This document shows, piece after piece, positions 56,697 to 64,000 of a DNA stretch of 64,000 nucleotides. The translations under genes were made by a program, and so were the position numbers. The notes under the pieces are model-generated. The model had not been told where the DNA came from, did no database searches, and saw nothing but the letters and a program-made list of their open reading frames with translations. The stretch's first letter is position 1; the number at the start of each line of letters is the position of its first letter. Location: assembly GCA_038277395.1 (NCBI GenBank), contig CM076193.1, positions 171,098,711 to 171,162,710 on the forward strand, given 5' to 3'. The DNA comes from Dryocosmus kuriphilus (lineage: Eukaryota; Arthropoda; Insecta; Hymenoptera; Cynipidae).

Positions 56697-56970
56697 TAGC
56701 CGGAAATTCTATATTGGGGAATGGAAGAGAAAGAGTGACTGTCGAGTGTTGGAGGTGTAGCGAGTGAGCGGCATTAAAAATTGACTCCGTCCCGAGGAAT
56801 CGAAGCCTTAGCCGCCGGCTCGAAAACCCGATTGCTCTAACCTCTGCGCCAATCACGGAGTCGGTGATGTGTTACATACAGTCAACTCATCACCTTACTG
56901 CCTCACCGCTACCACTCAAGTCACTCTTCGGGGTGGAAAGGGGGAAGCCATGTGACGTGTACCATGTATC
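56697..56970 (-). mobile_element. tRNA-derived SINE, copy 1
   Basis: On the minus strand, 56862-56783 has an acceptor-like stem GACTCCGT/ACGGAGTC, an A-box-like TTGGCGCAGAGGTTAGAGC and a B-box-like GGCTTCGATTCC, i.e. the internal promoter order of a tRNA gene. It is flanked by body sequence shared with copy 2 on both sides (CACTCGCTACACCTCCAACA on one, GCAGTAAGGTGATGAGTTGA on the other). No poly-A tail is evident. Confidence 0.65.
56783..56862 (-). ncRNA. tRNA-like core of SINE copy 1
   Basis: 80 bp foldable as a tRNA: 8-bp acceptor stem, D arm region with TTAGAGC, an anticodon-arm hairpin around GGGTTTTCGAGCC and a T arm with TTCGATTCC. I do not assign an amino acid. The anticodon arm is distorted and the CCA end is not encoded, as for SINE-borne tRNA cores. 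Confidence 0.5.
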
Positions 56971-57240
56971 ATTCCCCCTCCCCCCGCTATTTCGGAACAT
57001 CCCCAATACTCCAAGTGAAGGAGCAGGGGTTTTTTTTTTGGTCGGCTGGGTACTAACATAACTGCTGCGGCAGAATTCCCAAAACCGACACAGCAGAGTC
57101 CTTAGATACCGTCCCCTACCTATCGAATCTTTCACCGATTAGATAGAAACCTTCCTCACCCGGTGTGGTAAACCTCCAAACACCGCTGGTTATCTTGGAA
57201 GAGGATGTAGGATATTGTGTGGGTAATTTTCGTTGGGCGC
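56971..57240. other. Spacer between SINE copies
   Basis: Unique sequence with a T9 run (57031) and no ORF of note. Confidence 0.5.
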
Positions 57241-57248
57241 CAAATATA

Positions 57249-57510
57249 GCCGGGAATGCTATATTGTGGAGTGGAAGAGGAAGAGTGACTGTCGAATGTT
57301 GGAGGTGTAGCGAGTGAGCGTCAGTAAAAATTGACTACGTCCCGAGGAATCGAACCCTTGGCCGCCGGCTCGAAAGCCCGATGTTCCAACCACGGAGTCT
57401 GTGATGAGTTCCATACAGTCAACTCATCACCTTACTGCCTCACCGCTATCACTCAAGTCAGTCTTCGGACTGGAAAGGGGGAAGCCATGTGGCGTGTACC
57501 ATGTACCACG
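57249..57510 (-). mobile_element. tRNA-derived SINE, copy 2
   Basis: Direct repeat of copy 1, about 85-90 percent identical by eye. The tRNA-like core (57399-57333) keeps the B box GGTTCGATTCC but has lost ~13 bp covering the A box, so this copy should not be transcribed by RNA polymerase III. Confidence 0.65.
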
Positions 57511-57639
57511 TTAAAGTTTATGATTTAAAAAATTAGATCTAGAAATTAATATTGCTTTTTTAGAATGTTTATTGCTCGAAGAATGTTTATTTACGCAGAA
57601 TTATATTTCCTGACGCAAGAATAAGAACACGAATTTAAC

Positions 57640-57879
57640 AAAGCTAAATTTAACAAATTTAAAGAGGGAACTAATAACATTTCTAGAAGTATCAGCCCTG
57701 TTGATGTGCTGATTGCTAAGCACGCGAGAAACGACAAACCTGACGTTTTACTCGCTGTTACGTGTGGTGTTATTCATATTGCTGATCAAACTATTACTGC
57801 TGCTTTCTCTGGATTCCAAACTGCACTGGAAAAAGGAAAGATTCAACCCAGCAATGATTTGAACAACATAGTAGATGTA
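57640..57879 (+). other. Exon-like ORF of unknown function
   Basis: The frame open from about 57660 includes PVDVLIAKHARNDKPDVLLA, VTCGVIHIADQTITAAFSGF and ALEKGKIQPSND, up to the donor GTAAGTC at 57877. The composition looks like a real protein. No family is recognised and no partner exon is seen. The gypsy LTR lies 90 bp downstream, so a host or mobile gene may have been disrupted. Confidence 0.35.
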
Positions 57880-57969
57880 AGTCATAACTCCTCGTGCTAT
57901 ATTGTAACTTTTTAAAGTTTTCTTATTTATTATTTATTATTAATTACTCTTTTGGATGGGTTATACGAG

Positions 57970-59437
57970 TGTAAGAAAATACGAAATTAAGAGATACAGA
58001 TTTCCCTTTTATTTGCTTATATTCCTATCAACCCTATTATTACAAAGATACATCTAGCTCATACAATATAATAGTTTTCGAATCTTCGTAGTTTACATTA
58101 TCCACCATTCAACATTACACCATTATACTTTCTCTGACAAAAGATTTTAAATGAGGGCTTTTATGCCTCGCAATATAAATCGATTATTATAATCCCTGCT
58201 CATAGAATACTTATGCAATTGCCTTTTACCTTAGACCTCTCTTGTCTCAGTCTTTACCTGTGCTATACTACTCTGGGTCACTATGCCCTTTACAAACTCC
58301 ATTCAATTTGCTACCTGCATTACCTACTGACCCAGTGAGGACCTCGTCAAATTATTCTGTCGCCATTCATGGGATTTACCTTAAATTTCAATCATTCAAG
58401 AATTTTGCTGGGTAGGTTATCACCCTTTTATTGAATTTGTGGAGGTCCACCCTGTGTCTCTCTAGATACTCTTTTGTTTCTTTGATATACTCAATCCAAA
58501 TTATTTCATTCAAACACGTAACCTGATTCTTATTTCATTACAATAGTTTTAATCCACTACGCTTCACATAAGATTATTTGCAGAATATTCCATACACATA
58601 ACGTTTATTAATTACTTCTTTAATTATTCTCTACAAGGATATAATTCCAAAATAAAATGTCTTTTTATTCAAATACAATATTTTCTCAATAACCGATTCT
58701 TATTTCATTACAATAGTTTTAATCCACTACGCTTCACATAAGATTATTGGCAGAATATTCCATACACATAACGTTTATTAATTACTTCTACAAGGATATA
58801 ATTCCAAAAAATGTCTTTTTATTCAAATACAATATTTTCTCAATAACCGATTCTTCCCAGACCCTTAGAAGGCAGATTTCCAACTTGGCAGCTTAAATGT
58901 CGCAACTCTAGAAACTCGCACGGCTATTCTTTTAATCCCCTTCCTGACAAGGTAACAAGATAAATCCTGTTTCTTCTCAAGGGGTTTAAAAGAATCTATT
59001 AAAAATTCAAATCAACGCGTCGACCTCTAATTTCCTTATTGACAAGGGGAAGGAATAAATTCCTGCCCTTCTCAGAAAACTAGAGGAAGATGGACACCCG
59101 AAAACAAACGCAACTTCGAATTCCCTTCTTGACAAGGGGATGGGATAAATCCCAATCCTTCTCAAGGGAGCTAGAAGTCGAGGACTACGCGGCACTCCCG
59201 AGGACCTCTAGGTCCTGCCACCAGTCGGAATCTGCTTCCCTAGCCTATGGACCCGCTTTTTAAAAGAATCTCCCCCTACACTCACTCCCTACGTCACTAA
59301 TCTGGAGCACTGGAGGGGTAGAAAATACACGCGCGTGGGTGGGGCTCCTGCACATAGGTTTCCTTGAGAGTCTTTTTCTCTTATGTCCGGATCTTGCCTA
59401 TGTGCAGGCTTACACTTCACTTCTATATGTCACATCA
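57970..59437 (-). repeat. 3' LTR (about 1.47 kb)
   Basis: On the minus strand it starts TGATGTGACATATAG (59437) just after the purine tract and ends TTTTCTTACA (57970), TG...CA form. It contains two tandem ~165-bp copies (58525-58688 and 58689-58850) and three ~94-bp CCTTxxTGACAAGGGGAxGGxATAAAT repeats (58935, 59030, 59120). The pair copy at the 5' end is outside the window, so the limits rest on the end motifs and purine tract. Confidence 0.7.
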
Positions 59438-59450
59438 GCCCCCCTCAACG
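59438..59450 (-). promoter_or_regulatory. Polypurine tract
   Basis: TTGAGGGGGGC on the minus strand immediately before the LTR. It is the likely plus-strand primer of reverse transcription. Confidence 0.7.
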
Positions 59451-59456
59451 TTCGAT

Positions 59457-60349
59457 TCAGAAAAATCTCCACCACATATGTCTTCTTTTTCTGAAGTCGA
59501 ACGTTGCCCTCTTGTACATTTCTTTGTTGTTAATTGCGGGTTCACACGCACTAGGTTTCCAGTTTGGTCCCAACGGCCATGCCTGCTCGGGAGACCACTT
59601 GCTGTATATGCCTTTCTGCTCTTCTGTTTCCCGGTAGGGTGCTTCCCACGGGGCGCCTACTCGTCTGGGTGGTAGATTTTCTTCGTCATGATTGTCGAAG
59701 GGCTTCCCACCTCTCAGGTTCACGGCTTCCTCCAATATGTTCGGGTAACCCTCCATTGGATCCTGATTGGAGGCTGCTCTTCTTTTTAGCAGGTCTGCTC
59801 GACGTTTGTCCTGGAGCCTCTTGACCTTTGCCTCTCGTGCTTGCTTCCACACGTCCCATTTTCGACTTTTTATCTGGTTAGGCTGTCGCCACTCGGTCAT
59901 CAGATCCTCCAGCAGGGCCTCTTGTCTTGTAAGGGTTCCTTTTGTGCTCTTTTTCTCCCACAAATTGAGGTTAATTAGTTTGAGGGAGTGGATCCTCAGT
60001 GGATCTTCCTCCAGTGCTTTGGGTCGCTGAATCACTGGGGTGGGGGCGGCTTCTTCCACTGCGTCCAGGTCCTCTCCTCCTTCACGTTGGTGGCCTGCTT
60101 TCTGGTACCCTTTTTTATATTGCACCCGGCCACTTCCGATACACTCGTTCCCAGCTTCCTTGTCACTTTCCCTTTGCAGGCTGCAGGCACGTATTCTCTT
60201 GCACAGATGGTCCTTTTGGGCTCGTCCTCTCGCAGGATTATGTCCTCCAGGGCCAAGTGTAGATTACACTGCACCCCTATCCCCCGGTGCTGATCCATGA
60301 AGTCCCTCTGGGTGTAGGCGTCCGGCATCTTCGAGTTTTTAGTTGTCAC
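59457..60349 (-). pseudogene. Third ORF of the gypsy element, function unknown
   Basis: Two overlapping frames (60349-60032 and 60125-59457) form one interval of about 290 codons, with a frame change near the GGGGTGGGGGCGG run at 60040. It starts MTTKNSKMPDAYTQRDFMDQ. The downstream half is rich in Arg, Lys, Glu and Pro (KRLQDKRRADLLKRRA) and ends RKRRHMWWRFF. There is no signal peptide, transmembrane segment or furin-type site followed by a fusion peptide, so it does not look like env. Position between integrase and LTR is where errantiviruses carry env. Could be an accessory or captured gene. Confidence 0.6.
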
Positions 60350-60425
60350 TGACTTGGGGTAGAACGAGCAGTTAGCTTGTCGACTACTACCCTATTCAGC
60401 TTTCCCCACTTTTTCTGCCACCCCG

Positions 60426-61569
60426 CTAGATCATTTGGGGCCTCTGGTACTTCCGTAAACTATCTGCATGGAACTGCCCCCTCTCCTTCTCATTTTCGGG
60501 ATGCTGTAGAATGTAGGTGTTCGTCGAAACCTGTTTCCTGATTTTGTACGGTCCCTCGTACAATTCCAGGAATTTTGCCATCGTGCCTGTCGTGACGTTG
60601 GAAACATTGCAAGCTTTCACAAGCACTAAATCTCCCAGTTTGAATTTTACCCCTTTTCTGTCCTTATTTATTGTCTTCAAGCGATTTTCCCTTTTTCTTT
60701 TAATCCTTTCTCTTATCATTATTATCTGTCCTTCTCTATCCATGATTTCTTTATTGGGCACACGAGGGAGGAGCTCCGTCCACCATCTTTTTGGTTGAGT
60801 TCCCCAGAAGGCCTCATGTGGTGTCATTTCAGTGGTTTCATGATAAGATTCGTTTATCACTGTTTCTATATTCTCCACTTTCGTGAACCATGCATGGTGC
60901 GGGTGATTTACCAACAGAGTTCTAAGCAATCTCGATATCTCTCGATTTACTCTCTCAACCATGTTGGCCTGGGGGTGTCTTATTGATGTTAATACCCTCT
61001 GTATTTGCCGCTCCTCTAGTGCTTGTTTCCATTTTTTACTGGTAAATTGGGTCCCTCTGTCTGATAGTATTTTCTCGGGCTTGCCCAATTCGGCGATAAA
61101 ATTATCAAGTTTTTTTATTGTGATGTTGCAGGTGGCCTTTTTTTAAAGGGTATAATTTTGTATATTTCGTGAATGTATCGACCATTACTAGCAAATGCTC
61201 ATACCCATATTTCGATTTTGTCAACGGACCATAATAATCTATGGATATAATTTCCAATGGTTTTTTAGGCAATACAGCTTCCATCAATGCCTGAGGAGCG
61301 GTGGTTGAGACTTTATTTCTCTGACATGAATCACATGATGCTATTACTTGCCGTGTGAGCTTTGCTAATTTTGGATAAAAAAAATACTCTTTTAGAACTT
61401 TCTGAGTTTTTTGTGCTCCCACGTGACCATATGATATGTGGCATTCCCAGATTAACGCTTTGATTAGGTCCTTAGGCACATATACCCTCATTGTTACTCC
61501 ATCGTCTTGATACAATAGGTTATTAATGATTTTATAACGCGTCTGTGCATCCACTTTTTGCTTACTCAA
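60426..61569 (-). pseudogene. Gypsy integrase
   Basis: The zinc-binding HHCC domain is seen as H-x3-H (HISYGHVGAQ) and C-x2-C (CDSCQRNK). The catalytic core has the first Asp in IISIDYYGPL, the second in KILSDRGTQFTS, and the Glu in NMVERVNREISR about 35 residues later: the D,D35E arrangement of retroviral-type integrases. A C-terminal chromodomain is not seen; the end has KLGDLVLVKA and GPYKIRKQ (GPY/F-type module). A frame change near 61110 splits the core between the first and second Asp. It would insert the cDNA into host DNA. Confidence 0.9.
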
Positions 61570-62159
61570 TTCTCCCTTTTCCTTTTTATTTCCTCATCTA
61601 TTTCTTGCATTTCTTGTATTCCCTTTATTTTCTCTCGGATCTCGGGTGAGCCTGCGTATGTCAATGCGTTTACGTATACTTTTATCATTTTGCTTCTTTT
61701 TTCCTCGCCATGTAATCGGCTTAATGAATCGGCCATGACATTTTCCTTTCCAGGTAGGTGCTCTACGGTGATCCTGTAATCTTGGATAGCTAATATCCAT
61801 CTTGTTAATCTTGCATTCACAAATTTGCATGTCTTGAGGAAAGTTAATGCCATGTGGTCCGTTCTATTGACGATTTCTGCACCCTGTACGTAAGTCCGAA
61901 ATTTCTGTAACGCCCATACTAGGGCCAGAAGCTCTTTTTCAGTGGTGAAATATGTCAGCTCGGGTCCTTTCAATGTCCTGCTGGCCAGCGTTATTATTTC
62001 TTTTTCTTGTTTCTCGTTAAGTTGGTACAGGACCGCCCCGAGTGCATAGTTACTAGCGTCCGTCTCCAGGTAGAAATTTCTCCCTCGGATTTGGAAAGTA
62101 CAATAGAATGGACTTACAAAAGAGTTCTTTGACCTTTTCAAATTGGTTCTGCATTTCAT
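61566..62159 (-). pseudogene. Gypsy RNase H
   Basis: FYLETDASNYALGAVLYQ gives the first catalytic Asp, RTLKGPELTYFTTEKELLAL the Glu, and VNRTDHMALTFL the next Asp; a tether follows (HLPGKENVMADSLSRL with Asp). It degrades the RNA strand of the hybrid. It is in a different frame from the RT before it (change near 62120) and the integrase after it. Confidence 0.9.
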
Positions 62160-63064
62160 TATCCCATTTCCAGAGGACCCCTTTTCTTATGAGCTTTAAC
62201 AGAGGTACGATTTCCTCCGCGTGTTTATTACTAAATTTTGAATAAAAATTGACGAGTCCAAGAAATCCTCTCAGTTGTTTAATATTTTTAGGCGTTGGAA
62301 AATCTTGTATGTGTTTTATTTTCTCAGGATCCGGTTTGATTCCTTCTGTGGTCAAAACAAACCCTAAGAACTTGGTCTCCTTTTTGAAGAAATGCGATTT
62401 CTCCAAATTCAGTGTCAGATTGAAAAATTGTAGCCTTTCCAGCAGTTCCTATAGATGCTCGAGGTGTTGTTCATGGGATTCCGAGGTTATCAAAGTGTCG
62501 TCCACGAAAGTGATCACGTGATCGCCGATTCCGTGCAGGGCTTGATCGAGACCTCTCACGAGAGCCGCAGTGCTCGTTTTAAGCCCGAAAGGTACCACTA
62601 AAAATTCGTAGCCCTTTCCTTGGTGTTGGAAAGCCGTGTATTTTCTGGATTCTGGATCTAGTGGGACTTGCCAGAAACTGCTATTCATGTCCAGGCTCGA
62701 CATAATTTTGGTACCTTTGCACTTTTGGAAAAGTACTTCCGCCGGCTCTGGACATTCCCAGTCCTCTACCAGAAGTTCATTTAATCGTCTCGCATCCAAG
62801 CACAGGCGAATGGTTCCGTCTTTTTTTTCTACAGGAATTATGGGGTTAATATATGGACTATCAGTCCGTTGTATGATTCCCATTTCCAGCATCCTATTTA
62901 TTTCTTCTTTGACCCTTTCTCGATGAGCCATAGGGATAGGATAGCTTCGTTTTATAAAAGGCTGAGTTTCCTTGATTTTCAGTTTGTGTTGGTAAGCTGT
63001 TAAAAGTCCTGGTTCCTTTCGAAATACATTCCTATACTTCCAAAGTATTCTCCTCAGTTTCTCC
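62053..63064 (-). pseudogene. Gypsy reverse transcriptase
   Basis: Blocks in order: INRMLEMGIIQRTDSPYINP, PVEKKDGTIRLCLDARRLNE, SSLDMNSSFWQVPLDP (first Asp), KGYEFLVVPFGLKTSTAALV and ITFVDDTLI with the FVDD active site (F in place of the usual Y). A TAG at 62446-62448 interrupts the palm-thumb junction (after SHEQHLEHL), then NLEKSHFFKKETKFLGFVLT and FPTPKNIKQLRGFLGL continue in the same frame. The A run near 63080 separates the frame from protease. Confidence 0.92.
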
Positions 63065-63820
63065 TTAATTTCTTCTTTTTTCAGAAATGCTGTTGACTTT
63101 CTCAGAAATCGCCTGGTGCGTGACGTCTGCCGCTATTGTTTGTTTTGGGTCCTCCAGGCTTTCTCTCCTTCCCTCCTCAGGTGTCACACAATTTATTTTT
63201 ATGGCGCTTACCTCCGTTTCGTCTGGGTTGATTTCTGAGTGCTTTTCCTGTAGTATTCTTATTGAAGGACTCCCCTCTAAGTAAGGAAATAACAAAGTTT
63301 TCGTGTCTAAATCAATGCGGGTACGGTATTCATCCAGCACGTCAATGCCAATAATGCAGGTGTACGAGAGGCGGGGGACAACCAAGAAAGGTACCTGGAT
63401 GTTTATCTTGTCTATTCTCACATCTATATACACCTGCCGACTTAGCTTTACGGCTTTTTCCCCAATGGGGCCTGCAATTGCCACTCCGGTCAATGGAAGG
63501 CTCGGGCATCCTTCAAACCTTCCTTTGTTATTATTCAAGAATTCTTCCGCAATGCAGGTAACCTCCGCACCGGTGTCTATCAATGCCACTGTCACGGTAC
63601 CTCCAATTATGAGATTTGCCGTGTAGCATTTAGATTTTTTTTTTTTCTTGTATGTGTTGGTTTCTTGTCCAATTAATTCATTTCTCATATCTGTTATCAT
63701 GTGTGTCAGGTAAGTAGTAGCTTCACCCTCGTCTTGCCCTGACTTTGTTAATTCGGACTCGGGTTTTACTCGTTTTCCGACTGCATGATTGCATCGGATG
63801 CTGGTTCTTCTCTCGTGCAA
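63065..63820 (-). pseudogene. Gypsy aspartic protease
   Basis: A retropepsin domain with ALIDTGAEVTCIAEEF (active-site D-T-G-A), VPRLSYTCIIGIDVLDEY (I-I-G-x-D second signature) and about 110 residues between KCYTANLIIGG and TRIDLDTKTLLFP. A charged, acidic linker towards RT follows. It cleaves the Gag-Pol precursor. The frame is open for 251 codons. The next block (RT) is in another frame after the A run, either an indel or normal expression strategy. Confidence 0.9.
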
Positions 63821-64000
63821 GACTCTTCTTCCACGTCTAGCTCAACGTTCTGTATTTTGTGTGGAGTCTGTGGCTGCTGTGATCTCCATGGCGTGTTTTC
63901 ATTTGCATTCCTCAGTCCTCCTTGATTGGGATTATTTCGGTTGAATCGATTGCCCTGATTATTGTTATTATTTGAGCCCCATCTATTGTTAGTGGGCCCA
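63763..64000 (-). CDS. Gag C-terminal end (partial)
   Basis: The frame running in from the right edge reads WGSNNNNNQGNRFNRNNPNQ, then QPQTPHKIQNVELDVEEES and ends DAIMQSENE with TAA at about 63763-63765. It is Asn/Gln-rich, like the tail of insect gypsy Gag proteins. It overlaps the protease frame (from 63820) by about 57 nt in the -1 relation, a layout used for Gag-Pol frameshifting. No zinc knuckle is inside the window. Confidence 0.7.

Larger units (their letters stand above)
57970..64000 (-). mobile_element. Ty3/gypsy LTR retrotransposon, 3' part (continues beyond the window)
   Basis: Minus strand in order: gag end, protease, reverse transcriptase, RNase H, integrase, a third ORF, polypurine tract and 3' LTR. 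RT-RNaseH-IN order is the Ty3/gypsy arrangement. At least one nonsense codon (62446) and frame changes near 63080, 62120, 61567 and 61110 make it inactive. The 5' LTR lies right of the window. Confidence 0.93.

Noticed and set aside
56783..56862. A functional tRNA gene
   Set aside because: The anticodon arm is irregular, and the same sequence recurs in a second damaged copy with shared flanks, which is repeat behaviour.
59364..60300. Plus-strand ORFs of 84-103 codons
   Set aside because: Antisense of the gypsy third ORF; no motif.

Overview
This window looks like nuclear DNA from an arthropod, most likely an insect with a repeat-rich genome. The clade is inferred, not proven. Reasons: GT-AG introns, an AT-rich background, dispersed and nested transposable elements of insect-typical families (PIF/Harbinger with a MADF-BESS partner gene, hAT, Tc1, LINE, Ty3/gypsy), several satellite arrays, and a fragment of a eukaryotic ribosomal protein gene. 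There are no bacterial-style operons.

Layout. 1-2.5 kb: a decayed pogo/Tigger transposase, a DIRS-like RNase H fragment running into very long G runs, and a probable LTR with primer-binding site. 2.8-3.4 kb: a foldback MITE. 5.1-10.1 kb: a PIF/Harbinger element with 337-bp terminal inverted repeats. It carries an intact five-exon MADF-BESS gene and a transposase reduced to two N-terminal exons. A Ginger-like nonautonomous element with palindrome-rich ends sits inside it. 11.2 kb: one isolated first-exon-like ORF. 12.0-13.3 kb: the 5' part of a LINE. 13.25-19.3 kb: one reading frame of unknown origin (possibly viral), interrupted by a second Harbinger-type element, which is itself interrupted by a hAT element. 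Both insertions have exact target-site duplications. 19.5-20.1 kb: the end of another hAT element.

21-29 kb is the only part that looks like host gene territory (minus strand): an RS-rich terminal exon, an RpS5 fragment, and two phase-matched Lys/Ser/Asp-rich exons resembling FAM133. Arrays of ~60-bp and ~355-bp repeats fill the rest, and the latter is split by a 588-bp hAT-type MITE with an 8-bp duplication. 29.6-42.8 kb is an array of ~220-250-bp satellite units split by a foldback element, a minus-strand LINE (itself hit by a TA-flanked MITE and a 4.2-kb inverted-repeat element with Tc1 remains) and a second LINE copy with its ORF2 deleted. 43.2-53.8 kb holds an 18-bp-period array, a 0.9-kb AACGTTTT-rich inverted-repeat element and a ~5-kb AT-rich higher-order array. 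54.7-57.5 kb holds two minisatellites and two copies of a tRNA-like SINE. 58.0-64.0 kb is the 3' part of a minus-strand Ty3/gypsy retrotransposon: gag end, protease, RT, RNase H, integrase, a third ORF and the 3' LTR.

Almost everything coding is transposon-derived and most of it is broken. The exceptions are the MADF-BESS gene and the FAM133-like exons, which are open with consistent splice phases. The main scientific content is the layered insertion history, which can be read from exact target-site duplications.
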